64,000 bases of DNA from Myxococcales bacterium (GTDB taxonomy: Bacteria > Myxococcota_A > Polyangia > Nannocystales > Nannocystaceae). This document shows positions 38,693-47,953 of this stretch, in pieces. The notes under the pieces were generated by a model. That model did no database searches, had not been told where the DNA came from, and was given only the letters and a program-made list of their open reading frames with translations. Each line of letters starts with the position of its first letter. The stretch's first letter is position 1. A program made the position numbers and the translations under genes. Where the stretch lies: the NCBI GenBank assembly GCA_020633335.1, contig JACKDU010000011.1, forward strand, positions 248,001 to 312,000, in the 5' to 3' direction.

Positions 38693-39372
38693 CGCAGCTC
38701 CTCGGCGACGAAGCGGCGCTCGTGCTCGTAGCGGCCCTCGGGGCGCCGGCCGGCGCGGACCTCCGCCGGCGGCAGGGTGCGGTAGCGGTAGAGGCGCACG
38801 CGGATCGCCGTCGCCTCCGGGAACTCGGCCGCCGCCTCGCGGGCGAGCCAGCGGGCGAGGCCGTCGTAGTGCGGCGGGATGAAGGTGCGGGCGAAGCGGC
38901 CGTTGAACTTGCGGAAGCGGTTGTGCTCGAAGGTCGCGCGCCGCCAGGCGGCCGCGTCGTCGTGCGGGCGGTAGAGCGGGCGCCACTCGCCGCCGATCTC
39001 GAGGTCGACGTGGACCTCGGCCGGCACCCGCTGCGGGCTCGCGAACATCGCCCAGCCCTGGCGCGCGCCGACGAGCGCCGCGTAGCCGGCGAAGGGCGCG
39101 GCGAGGAGCTCGCGGATCCGGCCGAAGGTCGCGGCCGCGTCGCGGACCCGGGCGCCGAGCTCCTCCGGGGTGATCTCGACGCCGACCTGGCCGAGCGCCG
39201 CCGCGTAGCCGGCGATGTCCGAGCGGGTGTTGGCGCTCCGCCACATCGCCGGGTTGTTGAGGGCGCCCGCTGGCGGGATCGAGAGGACGACGATCGCCGC
39301 GACGTGATAGCCGACGAGGATCACCCGGAGGTGGGGCCAGGCGCGGGCGAGGCGTTGGCGGAGGGCGGCCAC
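38689..39372 (-). CDS. Membrane-anchored partner of the HTTM protein, function unknown
   Basis: 227 residues with one hydrophobic segment near the N-terminus (VILVGYHVAAIVVLSIPPAGAL) and a soluble domain of about 180 residues (GWAMFASPQRVPAEVHVDLEIGG, WRRATFEHNRFRKFNGRF) that would lie outside the cytoplasm. Genes of this type are commonly found immediately before HTTM genes. The 4-nt overlap with the HTTM gene here supports a two-subunit complex. Confidence 0.8.
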   Translation of the reverse strand: MAALRQRLARAWPHLRVILVGYHVAAIVVLSIPPAGALNNPAMWRSANTRSDIAGYAAALGQVGVEITPEELGARVRDAAATFGRIRELLAAPFAGYAALVGARQGWAMFASPQRVPAEVHVDLEIGGEWRPLYRPHDDAAAWRRATFEHNRFRKFNGRFARTFIPPHYDGLARWLAREAAAEFPEATAIRVRLYRYRTLPPAEVRAGRRPEGRYEHERRFVAEELR

Positions 39373-39509
39373 GGGGGGCTGATCCTAGCCCGCGTCCAGC
39401 CCCCGCGCGCCGGCGATCGCTGCGGCGATCGGCGGTCGACCTGACGCTGCGGTCGATTCCTTGACCGCCCGCGGTCCCCGCGCGATCCTGCCGGGATGGA
39501 GGGCGCCGG

Positions 39510-40037
39510 TTGAGCGAGCACCATCCCCGGGTGATGCCGGTGATCGGCTGGCGCGAGTGGGTGGCGCTCCCGGAGCTCGGAATCCCGGCGATCAAGGCGA
39601 AGATTGACACTGGGGCCCGCACCAGCGCGCTCCACGCGGTCGACCTCGAGCGCTTCACCCGACGCGGCGTCGACTGGGTGCGCTTCTGCGTCCACCCCCA
39701 CCAGCGCGACGTCGAGTCCTCGGTGGTCGCCGAGGCCGAGGTGATCGACGAGCGGATCATCCGCAACTCCGGCGGCCACTCCGAGAGTCGGCCGGTGATC
39801 GCCGCGGTCGCGCTCCTCGGCGCCGAGAGCCTGACGATCGAGCTCACCCTGACCAACCGCGCGCTGATGGGCTTTCGCATGCTCCTCGGGCGCGAGGCCG
39901 TGCGTCACCGCTTCCTCGTCGATCCCGGCGCCTCCTACTTCCACCGCGAGGGCCCGGGCGCCGGCAAGCGCGGGGCGAAGAAGCGGAAGAAGCGGCGGGC
40001 GCCGCCGCGGCCGCGGGTCGAAGAAGAAGAGGAGTGA
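39510..40037 (+). CDS. RimK-like ATP-dependent zinc protease family protein
   Basis: 175 residues. The core (residues about 10-145) has the retropepsin-like motif IDTGARTSALHA and IGWREWVALPELGI, which define the family (Zn_protease/DUF785-like), often found beside rimK though not here. The aspartate in DTGA is the presumed catalytic residue. The C-terminal 30 residues are a basic run (KRGAKKRKKRR) followed by a glutamate run, not part of the family core. The start is taken as TTG at 39510 because GGAGGG lies 7 nt upstream; an ATG at 39534 is the alternative. Confidence 0.85.
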   Translation: MSEHHPRVMPVIGWREWVALPELGIPAIKAKIDTGARTSALHAVDLERFTRRGVDWVRFCVHPHQRDVESSVVAEAEVIDERIIRNSGGHSESRPVIAAVALLGAESLTIELTLTNRALMGFRMLLGREAVRHRFLVDPGASYFHREGPGAGKRGAKKRKKRRAPPRPRVEEEEE

Positions 40038-40046
40038 GGCGCCCGC

Positions 40047-40066
40047 GCCTGACTCTTGGGTCAGGG
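40047..40066. repeat. Variant copy of the dispersed palindrome between convergent genes
   Basis: GCCTGACT CTTG GGTCAGGG, with TGAC in place of TGTC. It overlaps the stop codon of the SIMPL gene and lies 9 nt after the protease stop. Confidence 0.5.
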
Positions 40067-40717
40067 CCCGCGGAGGATCGCGTAGCAGGCCATCACCGCG
40101 CCGGCGACCCGGATCGATCCGGCCGCGGCGGCGCTCGCCTCATCGCCCTCGGCGGCGAGGTCGATGTCCGGCGCGTGGGAGCGGCGGCTCAGCTCCTCGG
40201 GGTTGAGGTCCTCGAGGTGGAGGATCCCGCCGAGCTGGGCGCCCGCCGCCGCGGCGTAGGCCTCGGCCTTGCGACGGGCGGCCGCGACCGCGCCGTCGCG
40301 GGCGCGCCGGCGGAGCGCCACCAGCTCGCTGGTCTTGTAGGAGACGTCGGAGATCAGCGCGCCGGCCTCGACGATCCGCTGGAGGAGCCCCTCGAGCGCG
40401 TCGAGGTCGCGGGCGAGGGCGATCAGATCGGCCTGGCCGCGGTAGCCGACCATCTCCCGCTCGTTGTAGGGGCCCTCGTAGGCGATCTCGAGGTTGAGGC
40501 GCGAGACCTGGACGTCGCGGCTGGCGACGCCGCCGTCGCGGAGCGCGTCGCGGACCGCCTGGAGGCGGGCGCGGGCGCCTTCGAAGGCGGGCGCCGGGGT
40601 CGCGGCGACGCCGGCGACGGAGCAGCGGATCGACGCGTAGTCGGGCTCGGTCGCCAGCAGGCAGGAGCCGAAGACGTTGATCCCGACCGGGCGCTGGATC
40701 GACTGGCTTGTGTACAT
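40061..40717 (-). CDS. SIMPL-domain (DUF541) protein
   Basis: 218 residues from the ATG at 40717. SIMPL proteins bind signalling or stress-related partners and often sit in the envelope, but here no signal peptide is seen. Matching features: NVFGSCLLATEPDYASIRCSVAG, the RLQAVRDALRDGGVASRDVQVSRLNL pattern, and KAEAYAAAAGAQLGGILHLED near the C-terminus. It follows the glycerate kinase gene by 20 nt and belongs to the same GST-glycerate kinase transcription unit. Function not known. Confidence 0.83.
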   Translation of the reverse strand: MYTSQSIQRPVGINVFGSCLLATEPDYASIRCSVAGVAATPAPAFEGARARLQAVRDALRDGGVASRDVQVSRLNLEIAYEGPYNEREMVGYRGQADLIALARDLDALEGLLQRIVEAGALISDVSYKTSELVALRRRARDGAVAAARRKAEAYAAAAGAQLGGILHLEDLNPEELSRRSHAPDIDLAAEGDEASAAAAGSIRVAGAVMACYAILRGP

Positions 40718-40737
40718 CGCGACCCTCCGCGCCGAGC

Positions 40738-42037
40738 CTACCAGGCGAGCACGAGGGCGAGGTCGGCGATGTTGGTCGCGGTCGGGCCGGTGAAGACGAG
40801 GTCGCCGGTCGCCGCGAGGAGCGGGTAGGCGTCGTGATCGATGAGCGCGCGGGCCGGCCGGAGCCCGCGGGCGCGCGCGAGCGAGCAGCTCTCGCCGTCG
40901 ACGATCGCCCCGGCGGCGTCGGTCGGGCCGTCGGAGCCGTCGCTGGCGAGGCAGGCGACCAGCGTCCGCGGACGGCCGTCGAGGGCGATCGCCGCGGCGA
41001 GGGCGCACTCCTGGTTGCGGCCGCCGAGGCCCGCGCGCTTCAGGGTCACGGTGGTCTCGCCGGCGAGGATCCAGGCGGCCGGCCGGCGGCGCTGCGGGGG
41101 GTCGTCCGCGAGGCCCTGGGCGAGCGCCGCGAGGACGACGCCGACGACCCGGGCCTCGCCGCGGAGCCAGGTGGTCAGGAGCTCGGCCGCGATCCCCTCG
41201 TCCTGGGCGGCCTGGGCCATCGCCGCCGCCGCCTGGCGGGCGCCGGCGATCACCCAGGTCCGCGCGTCGCCGAGCCTCGGGGCCGGCGGCGGCGCGGCCA
41301 GGAGCTCGCGGACGCGCGGCGGCAGCCTGTCCGAGAGGCCCGGTCGCTCAAGACATGTATTAAGGTGAAGCTCGTCATCCGCGTCGGGGGCGACGGTCGG
41401 GCCCCGAGCCGATCACCGTCGGCGGGTCACCGACGACGTCCGAGACCACCAGACCGAGGACCGGGGCGGGGGCCGCGAGGGCCGCGAGGCCGCCCCCCTT
41501 GAGGCGACAGAGGCGCCGCCGGACGGCGTTCATCTCGGCGATCGGCGCCCCGGAGGCGAGGAGGAGCGCGGTCGTCTCGCGGAGCTCGTCGAGGCCGAGG
41601 GGCGGGCGGGGGTCGTTGAGGAGCGCCGAGGCGCCGCCGGAGATCAGGGCGAGGACGCGATCGTCGGCGCCGAGGCGCTCGGCGATCGCGGCGATCTCGC
41701 GGGAGGCCGCGAGGCCGGCGGCGTCGGGGAGCGGGTGGGCGCCGATCACCAGGCGGATCGGACCGATCGTCGGCGAGGGCGGGGGATCGCGGACGATCAC
41801 CAGGCCGCCGGCGATCCGCGCCCCGTAGCGCTGGAAGAGCGCCTCGGCCATCGCCGCCGACGCCTTGCCGGCGCCGACCACCCAGACCTCACCGCGGGTG
41901 CCGGCGATCGCCGCGTCGACCTCGGGGTGATCGTCGAGGAAGCGCTCGACCGCCGCGCCCGGCTCGGCCGCCGCGAGCGCGGCGGCGAAGAGGCGGCGGA
42001 CCAGCGCGTGGGAGGCTTCGCGATCGGCGAGGCTCAT
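40738..42037 (-). CDS. Glycerate 2-kinase (GckA/MOFRL type), one frame break
   Basis: About 432 residues if the C at 41398 is removed; this length is normal for the family. It phosphorylates D-glycerate at C2. Frame one (from 42037) has GEVWVVGAGKASAAMAEAL, LISGGASALL, MNAVRRRLCRLKGGGLAAL and SDVVGDPPTVIGSGP. Frame two continues the expected TVxPD-type segment and the MOFRL domain with ILAGETTVTLKRAGLGGRNQE, ASDGSDGPTDAAG and FTGPTATNIADL. Both parts are intact, so a sequencing error is likely. The start overlaps the GST stop (ATGA). A D-hydroxyacid oxidase is encoded elsewhere in the window, but no shared operon exists. Confidence 0.88.
41325..41362. repeat. Degenerate copies of the dispersed palindrome inside the glycerate kinase gene
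   Basis: GCCTGTCC GAGA GGCCCGGT (41325-41344), directly followed by a second half with ACATGT in an A/T-rich stretch. The codons AAT ACA TGT CTT are unlike the rest of the gene, and the site lies about 40-70 nt from the frame break. Confidence 0.4.
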
Positions 42038-42798
42038 CGCGGGCGCCGCTCCTCGGCCCGGTCTTCGGCGTAGATCCGGAGCCCGAAGGCGCCGGCGGGG
42101 TGGGCCCGGAGGCGGGCGACCTCGGCCTGGATCGCCGCCGGGAAGCGCTCGACCGGCGGGAAGGGGACCCCGTACTCGGCGGGGTAGAGCGCCGGGGCCG
42201 CGAGCGCGGCGAAGGTGATGTCGGCGGCGGTGAGCTGATCGCCGGTGAGGTAGGGGCGGCCGTCGGCCAGGCGCTCGCCGACCCGGTCGAAGACCTCGTC
42301 GATCTTCACCCGCGAGCGGGCGACCCCGGCGTCGTCGATCCGCATCGCCTTGCGCATCACGAAGCGCGCGAGCGGGAGGCCGAGCTCGAGGCCCGCGCGC
42401 TGCCAGCTCGGCGCGCCGTGGCGGGCGACCTCGCGGATCAGGCCGCGATCGGGGAGGATGAAGCCGTAGGCCCAGCGGCGGGTCGCCGGGCCGAGGTGGC
42501 GATCAAAGTCCTCCTCGAGCGCCAGCGCCTCGTCGGCGACGCCCTCGGGGTAGAGGCGGGGACCGGGCGCCGGCTGGGCGTCGGCCCATTGGAGGATCTC
42601 GGTCGAGTCGCCGATCAGGCGGTCGGCGAGCGCGAGCGCCGGCACGGTCCGGTTGCCGCCCGCCCGGCGGACCGCCAGGAAGTGGAAGAGCGGCAGGTGC
42701 CCGTCCTCGACGAAGGCGATCCCGCGGCGCTGGAGGGCCCAGCGCGCCTTGTCGCAGAAGTGGGAGAAGGGGATCGTGATGAGGCGGGGCGTCGACAT
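42034..42798 (-). CDS. Glutathione S-transferase family protein
   Basis: 254 residues. The N-terminal thioredoxin-like domain carries PFSHFCDKARWALQRRGI, where the Ser/Cys near the first helix is the presumed thiol-interacting site, the cis-Pro in NRTVPALAL and the DSTEILQWAD pair that normally binds the gamma-glutamyl group. The C-terminal helical domain has YLTGDQLTAADITFAAL, the N-capping box of GSTs. The substrate is unknown. It leads a unit with the glycerate kinase (4-nt overlap) and SIMPL genes. Confidence 0.9.
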   Translation of the reverse strand: MSTPRLITIPFSHFCDKARWALQRRGIAFVEDGHLPLFHFLAVRRAGGNRTVPALALADRLIGDSTEILQWADAQPAPGPRLYPEGVADEALALEEDFDRHLGPATRRWAYGFILPDRGLIREVARHGAPSWQRAGLELGLPLARFVMRKAMRIDDAGVARSRVKIDEVFDRVGERLADGRPYLTGDQLTAADITFAALAAPALYPAEYGVPFPPVERFPAAIQAEVARLRAHPAGAFGLRIYAEDRAEERRPR

Positions 42799-42924
42799 CG
42801 TCCGCGGGGCGGCGATTGTACTCCCGCAGGTCCGCCGGCGCCTTGCCGAGGAGCGGGCGCCGTGCGATCAAGGCGGCAGGGCAGGGGACGTCCGCGTCCG
42901 CAGCCCTGGAAGCGAGCGTGTTCG

Positions 42925-43521
42925 ATGCGACGAGCCCCTCTCCTTGCGGCCCTCCTCCTCCTGCCGATCGCCTGCGCCGGTGATGACTCCACCAGCGGCG
43001 CGAGCGCGACGACGACGGCGACCACCTCGACCTCGAGCGCCTCGACGAGCGCGTCGACGGGCGACGGCACGTCGGGGGGATCGAGCGCTGGCGAGACCAG
43101 CGGCGCGAGCACGGGCGCGACGACGACGACGTCGTCGTCTTCATCGTCGTCGTCGAGCGGCGGCGAGCCGGTCGGCCCGCCGGACTACCCGCAGCCGATG
43201 GACGGCTGCGACGGCGCGAGCGCGCCGATCACCCTGGGTAACGGCGAGCTCTGTGCGCCCTTCTGCGCGGGCGAGGGCGCGGCCTGTCCGGACGAGGGGC
43301 TCGGCGACGCGACCTCCTCCTGCGAGCCCTTCGTCGACTCCAACCAGGGGAGCGGCGACGACTGCTCGATGGGCCAGGCGTGTCCGCTCGGCGAGGGCTG
43401 CGACGGCGCGGCCTGCCACTCGATCGTCTTCTGGAGCTGCCTGATCGAGTGCGGCGCCGGCGGCTCGTGCCCCGCGCCGATGATCTGCACCGGCCAGAAC
43501 CGCTGCGCGTATCCGCTCTAG
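42925..43521 (+). CDS. Small cysteine-rich lipoprotein with Ser/Thr linker
   Basis: 198 residues. The signal peptide ends in LLLLPIACAG (lipobox). About 75 residues of Ser/Thr/Ala/Gly linker follow, including a run of nine serines, then a compact C-terminal domain with 12 cysteines (GELCAPFCAGEGAACPDE, CPLGEGCDGAACHS, CPAPMICTGQNRC). This plan is common among myxobacterial surface lipoproteins. The domain family is not recognised with certainty. It is divergent from the GST gene with a 126-nt spacer. Confidence 0.8.
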   Translation: MRRAPLLAALLLLPIACAGDDSTSGASATTTATTSTSSASTSASTGDGTSGGSSAGETSGASTGATTTTSSSSSSSSSGGEPVGPPDYPQPMDGCDGASAPITLGNGELCAPFCAGEGAACPDEGLGDATSSCEPFVDSNQGSGDDCSMGQACPLGEGCDGAACHSIVFWSCLIECGAGGSCPAPMICTGQNRCAYPL

Positions 43522-43644
43522 CGCCGCGAGAGCGAAGTTGCGATCATCCTCGCGCTGAGATCGTCGTCGCTGGCGAGGCGCGAGGAGGGCGAGGCCCGGA
43601 GCACGCCCGGGCCCTCGCGGCCGCGCGGCCTGCTCCGCCGCGAT

Positions 43645-46600
43645 CTACTTCTGACCCTTGAGCCAGGTATCAGCCTCGCGGGCCTCGCGGGCCCAGCCGG
43701 CGCCGCCGGCCTGGAGGGCGGCGAGCGCCTTGCCGGCGAGCTCGCGGGCCTCGCCGCTCCCCGGCTCGCTGAGGGCGAAGGCGCGGGCGAGGGTGAAGCG
43801 GGTGAGCGCGAGCTCGCCGTCGCCGGCGTCGCGGGTCGCCTCGTGGATCGCCAGGGCCTCGCGGGCGCGGGCGGTCGCCTCGGCGGCGTCGCCCCGGGCG
43901 ATCGCCAGCTCGGCCGCGGCGCGGAGGAAGCGGGCGCGGAGCTGCGAGCGCGGCGGGGCCTTGGCGTCGACGATCTCGCGGGCGCGGGCGAGGGCGTCGG
44001 CGGCCTCGTCGAGGCGGCCGAGGGCGGTGTAGGTCTCGCCGAGGTTCCAGAGCGTGAGCGCGAGCGAGGCCGTGCCGGGGGGCAGCTTCTCGGTTCGGAT
44101 CGCCTCGGCGGCGAGGAAGTGCGTGAGCGCCTCCTCCCGCTCGCCAAGGTCGAAGAGGGCTGTGCCGTACCAGTCCAGCGCGAGGGCGTGCACGGTCGGA
44201 TCCGGCGCGTCGGACGTCGACGCGATGGCCACCGCGCGGTCGAGGGCCTCGCGGGCGCGGGCAGAGTCGCCGAGGAGCGCCTCGATCCGCCCGAGCTGGC
44301 CGAGGAAGAGGATCAGCTTCGGTGAGTCCTCGCCGAGCTCGGACTCGATCATCTCGATGCCCGCGTTGGTGTCGGCGAGCGCCTCCGTGAGGGAGCGGGC
44401 TGCGATGTGGGCCGAGGCCCGAGGGCCGAGGAACATCGCCGTGATGAGCGACCGCTCTCCGTAGTGTTGGCGCGCGGAGTCGACGGCGTGGTCGATCTCG
44501 GTGATCGCGGCCTTGACCTTCCCGCCTCCGAGGTGGGCGAGGCCGAGGTTCAGCTCCGTCACCGAGACGTGCGGGTGGTTCGCGCCGAGACTCTCTCGGA
44601 AGATCGCTAGCGCCTCGTCGAAGAGCGGCGCGGCCTCCTCGAAGCGCTCTTCGCCGAGGAGGAGGACGCCGATCTGGCTCTCGGTGTAGCCGATCTCCGG
44701 GTGACGCTCGCCGAACGCCGCGCGCTTGGCCGCGAGCGACGCGTCGAAGAGGTCGCGGGCGACGTCGATGTGGCCGGCGTGGAGCTCGGCGGTCGCGCGG
44801 TTGTGGAGGAGGAGGCCGAGGGCCGCTGGGTCCTCGCCGACCCGCTCGAGGAGCGCCTGGCCGAGGGGCGCGTCCGCGAGCGCGTCCTCCGGGCGCCCGA
44901 GGAGGTAGTCCTTGACGAAGATCCGCCGGCTCAGGGCCTCGAGCGCGACCGGATCGTGACCCGCGCCGAGGGCCGTGTAGAGCGCGGCGCTCAGCGCCTC
45001 GTCGGCGGCCTTGCCATCGGATGACTCAAGAGACAGGCGACCCTTGCCGAGCTCGACCTCGGCGGTGAGCGGCGCGTAGCCGAGGACCCTGGCGCGATCG
45101 AGGAGCCCGTCGACGACCGTGAGCCCCTCGGCGTACTTGCCGGTGAGCTCGAGCGCGCGGGCGTGGGCGAGCTCGCCGCGGATCGCCTCGACCGCGTCCG
45201 CGGTCGCGGCGTCGGCCGGCGGGGCGACCGCGGCGGTCAGCGCCTTGGTGTCGGCGCAGCTCGCCAGCGGGGTCAACGACGCGGCGGCCTTGGCCGCGTT
45301 CTCGACGACCGTCGGATCGGCCGCCCGGAGGACGCCGACGAGGCCGTCGAGCTCGGCCTTGCGGAGGTCGAGGCAGGCGGTGCGGAGGTCGAAGAGGCGG
45401 TCCGAGTTGGCGCCGCTGCGGTGGCTCTCGCAGGCCTCGCCGCGCATCGCCGCCCACTCGCCCGCGTAGGCGTCGAGGGCGGGGCGGACCTTCTCCCAGG
45501 TCTCGGCGGCGTAGTCGACCCCGGCGCCGCTGAGCGCCGCCTCGACCTCGCCGCGCTGGGCGTCGCCCCAGACCGCCGCGATCTCGGCCTCGCCGCCCTC
45601 GCAGATCGCCGCGTTCGCGGTGCCGGCGGAGGCGAGGCCGAAGCCGGCGCCGCCGACGATCGCGGCGAAGCCGGCGGTCGCCAGCCAGCGGCGGCGGCGG
45701 AGCGCGGGGTCGCGGGCGAGGTCGACGAGGAGGTCGGCGATCGTCGGGTAGCGGAGCGCGGGGTCGACCGCGAGGCCGCGGAGCACGACCTTGCGCAGCC
45801 AGGCCGGGACCTTCGCGCTCGCCGGCGCCTCCTTGATCTTGCCGCCGATCACGTTGGCGATCAGCGTCGCCAGAGAACCTGCCTCAAAGGGCAGCTCGCC
45901 GTAGAGGCCCTCGTAGAGGGCGACCGCGAAGGAGAACTGATCCGAGCGGGCGGTCGCCGGCTTGCCCTCGTGCTGCTCCGGGGCCATGTAGGCCGGCGTC
46001 CCCATGATCGCGCCGGTCCGGGTGAGGCGCTGGTCGAGGAGCGAGAGCGCCTTCTCGTCGGCCTTGGCCAGCGCCGTCGGCTCCTCCGGGACCTCGCCCG
46101 TGAGCTGGCCGACCGAGCGGGCGAGGCCGAAGTCGAGGACCTTCGCGGTGCCGTCCTCGGCGAGGAGGACGTTGTGGGGCTTGAAGTCGCGGTGGATGAG
46201 GCCGGCGTCGTGGGCCGCCTGGAGGCCGCGGCCGGCCTGGGTGAAGACGCCGACGACCTCGGGCCAGGGCCGCGGCTCCTGCAGCCAGCGGTCGAGGCTC
46301 TGGCCGCGGACGTGCTCCATCGCCACGAAGACCTGGCCGTCGACCTCGCCGACCTCGTGGACGGTGACGATGTGCGGGTGGGTGAGGCGGGCCATCGCCT
46401 GGGCCTCGCGGATCAGGCGGGTGCGGCCGCTCGGGTCGCCGCTCTCCGAGCGCATCACCTTGATCGCGATCTTGCGGTCGAGCTTGTCGTCGTAGGCGGT
46501 GTAGACGACGCCCATGCCGCCCTCGCCGAGGCGGTCGAGGATCGTGAAGCGGCCGATCTTCACCGGGGCCGCGCTCTTGCGGAAGAGGCGGGCGCGGATC

Positions 46601-47223
46601 AGGTCCTTGAGGCGGCCGTCATCGGCCTCGGGGGCGAGGAGGCGGCGGCTCAGCTCGGGGTCGTCGGTGATCGCCTCGTCGCGGCGGAGCGAGGGCCGCG
46701 AGGGCGCGGAGAGCTCGGCGTCGGCGGCCGGCGTGAGCGTGCGGGCGAGGCCGAGGGAGTCGCGGTCGAGGGGCTCGGAGGGGAGCGAGGCCGAGGCCGA
46801 CGGGTCCTCGGCGGAGAGCGTCTGCGCGAGGCTGACCGCGAGGCCGTCGCCGCCGCGCGAGCGCCGGACCGCCTGGTCGGCCTCGTCGGCGCCGGCGATC
46901 CGGGTCTGGACGAGCGCGGGCCCGCTCTCCGCGGGCTCCGCGGGGACCCGCTCGTCGCTGCGGATCAGCGTGTGGGCGAAGGAGACCGGGCCGGTCTCCT
47001 TCGCCGGCTCGCGGGTCTCCCGGCCGGCGTCGGCGGCCGCGCGCGTCTGCGCCAGGCTGATCGCCGGATCGACCTCGCCGGTCTGGGAGGCGCCGCCCGC
47101 CAGGGTCTCGAGGAGGCTCTCGCTGAGCTTGTCGTTGTCCTTCACGGCCTTTCCTCCGTCGACGACGTCGAGTTGGGGGCGCTTGGCGAAGCCGAAGAAG
47201 CGGGGCGCTTTGGGCTGAGTCAC
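43645..47223 (-). CDS. Ser/Thr protein kinase with TPR sensor region
   Basis: 1,192 residues from a GTG at 47223 with GGGAGA 5 nt upstream. Residues 1-215 are disordered and hold five Thr-centred motifs (SLAQT60, SFAHT85, ALVQT107, SLAQT135, GLART162). The kinase domain is about 225-500: glycine loop GEGGMG, K255 in IAIKV, HRDFKPHN with D346, and DFG at 364. The activation segment includes GTPAYMAPEQ. One membrane helix lies at about 515-540 (WLATAGFAAIVGGAGFGLAS). The remaining 650 residues, outside the cytoplasm if the helix is a single span, contain TPR-type repeats (ALDWYGTALFDLGEREEALTHF). It lies 115 nt after an ECF sigma-factor gene on the same strand; such sigma/kinase pairs are known in which the kinase phosphorylates and activates the sigma factor. 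Confidence 0.93.
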   Translation of the reverse strand: MTQPKAPRFFGFAKRPQLDVVDGGKAVKDNDKLSESLLETLAGGASQTGEVDPAISLAQTRAAADAGRETREPAKETGPVSFAHTLIRSDERVPAEPAESGPALVQTRIAGADEADQAVRRSRGGDGLAVSLAQTLSAEDPSASASLPSEPLDRDSLGLARTLTPAADAELSAPSRPSLRRDEAITDDPELSRRLLAPEADDGRLKDLIRARLFRKSAAPVKIGRFTILDRLGEGGMGVVYTAYDDKLDRKIAIKVMRSESGDPSGRTRLIREAQAMARLTHPHIVTVHEVGEVDGQVFVAMEHVRGQSLDRWLQEPRPWPEVVGVFTQAGRGLQAAHDAGLIHRDFKPHNVLLAEDGTAKVLDFGLARSVGQLTGEVPEEPTALAKADEKALSLLDQRLTRTGAIMGTPAYMAPEQHEGKPATARSDQFSFAVALYEGLYGELPFEAGSLATLIANVIGGKIKEAPASAKVPAWLRKVVLRGLAVDPALRYPTIADLLVDLARDPALRRRRWLATAGFAAIVGGAGFGLASAGTANAAICEGGEAEIAAVWGDAQRGEVEAALSGAGVDYAAETWEKVRPALDAYAGEWAAMRGEACESHRSGANSDRLFDLRTACLDLRKAELDGLVGVLRAADPTVVENAAKAAASLTPLASCADTKALTAAVAPPADAATADAVEAIRGELAHARALELTGKYAEGLTVVDGLLDRARVLGYAPLTAEVELGKGRLSLESSDGKAADEALSAALYTALGAGHDPVALEALSRRIFVKDYLLGRPEDALADAPLGQALLERVGEDPAALGLLLHNRATAELHAGHIDVARDLFDASLAAKRAAFGERHPEIGYTESQIGVLLLGEERFEEAAPLFDEALAIFRESLGANHPHVSVTELNLGLAHLGGGKVKAAITEIDHAVDSARQHYGERSLITAMFLGPRASAHIAARSLTEALADTNAGIEMIESELGEDSPKLILFLGQLGRIEALLGDSARAREALDRAVAIASTSDAPDPTVHALALDWYGTALFDLGEREEALTHFLAAEAIRTEKLPPGTASLALTLWNLGETYTALGRLDEAADALARAREIVDAKAPPRSQLRARFLRAAAELAIARGDAAEATARAREALAIHEATRDAGDGELALTRFTLARAFALSEPGSGEARELAGKALAALQAGGAGWAREAREADTWLKGQK
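45019..45038. repeat. Degenerate copy of the dispersed palindrome in the kinase gene
   Basis: On the coding strand GCCTGTCT CTTG AGTCATCC, within codons for RLSLESSD. The codons TCT CTT TCA GAT are locally unusual. Confidence 0.4.
45877..45896. repeat. Copy of the dispersed palindrome in the kinase domain
   Basis: ACCTGCCT CAAA GGGCAGCT. The coding strand reads CCC TTT GAG GCA GGT TCT. The run TTGAGGCAGGTT/C is shared at DNA level with the copy in modB, although the proteins are unrelated. Confidence 0.55.
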
Positions 47224-47338
47224 AGGGTCTCCCAGGGGACCTGCAATTGCCAGCGGGCGCCGGCTCGGTCCTCCAGCGGGGGGAGTGACCGCGGGCGTCG
47301 GATCAATTGCCCGGGTAGCGATCGCCCGGGCGCGAGCG

Positions 47339-47953
47339 CTAGCGCTCCTTGAGCGCGCCCCGGAGGTGGGAGGCCCAGGCCTCGAGGTCGGAGACCGTGC
47401 TCTGGAAGAGCTGCGGCGTGCTCGCCAGGTTCTTGAGCTCGCCCTCGAGGAGCTGCTTCGCCCGCCGGATCCGGGTGCGGGCGGTCCCCTCGGGGACCTC
47501 GAGGACCCCGGCGATCTCGCCGGCGGTCATGTCCTCCCAGAAGTAGAGCTCGAGGATCATCTGGTGCTCGAGCGGGATCCGGCGGAGCGCCTGGAGGAGG
47601 AGCTGGCTCTCCTGCACCCGCACCAGCGCCGAGGTCGGCGTCGCCCCGAGGTCCTCGAGCGAGCGCTCGGCGAAGTCGAGGCGCTTGCCGTCGCGACGCT
47701 TGCCCCGGTAGTGCTCGAAGAGGATGTTGCGGGCGACGCCGAAGAGGTACGAGCGGAAGCTGGTCCCCTCGCGCATGCGATCGCGGGTCTCGAGGCAGGC
47801 GAGGAAGGTCCGCTGGATCAGATCGGCGGCCGAGTCGTAGGCCTTCGATCGGAAGAAGCGAGCGACCCCGTCGTAGTGGCGTTCGAAGAGCTGGACTCCA
47901 GCCTCCTCGTCGCCCCGTCGCCAGGCAGCCAGGAGCTCTTCGTCATGGACCAT
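47339..47953 (-). CDS. ECF-type RNA polymerase sigma factor
   Basis: 204 residues. Sigma-2 region: FERHYDGVARFFRSKAYDSAADLIQRTFLACLE, with the core-binding and -10 recognition helices (SFRSYLFGVARNILFEHYR). Sigma-4 region: LRRIPLEHQMILELYFWEDMTAGEIAGVLEVPEGTARTRIRRAKQLL, a helix-turn-helix for -35 recognition. A 35-residue tail follows. There is no anti-sigma factor gene nearby; instead the Ser/Thr kinase follows directly, as in the kinase-linked ECF groups. Control is therefore likely by phosphorylation. Confidence 0.94.
   Translation of the reverse strand: MVHDEELLAAWRRGDEEAGVQLFERHYDGVARFFRSKAYDSAADLIQRTFLACLETRDRMREGTSFRSYLFGVARNILFEHYRGKRRDGKRLDFAERSLEDLGATPTSALVRVQESQLLLQALRRIPLEHQMILELYFWEDMTAGEIAGVLEVPEGTARTRIRRAKQLLEGELKNLASTPQLFQSTVSDLEAWASHLRGALKER

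Noticed and set aside
41253..41375. An insertion element splitting the glycerate kinase gene
   Set aside because: Translation in the shifted frame gives continuous kinase sequence across the gap; only one extra base is needed, with no inverted terminal repeats or target duplication.
43281..43390. CTGTCCGGAC and TGTCCGCTC strings as further palindrome copies
   Set aside because: They lack the second arm and follow from ordinary Cys-Pro codons (TGT CCG) of the cysteine-rich lipoprotein.
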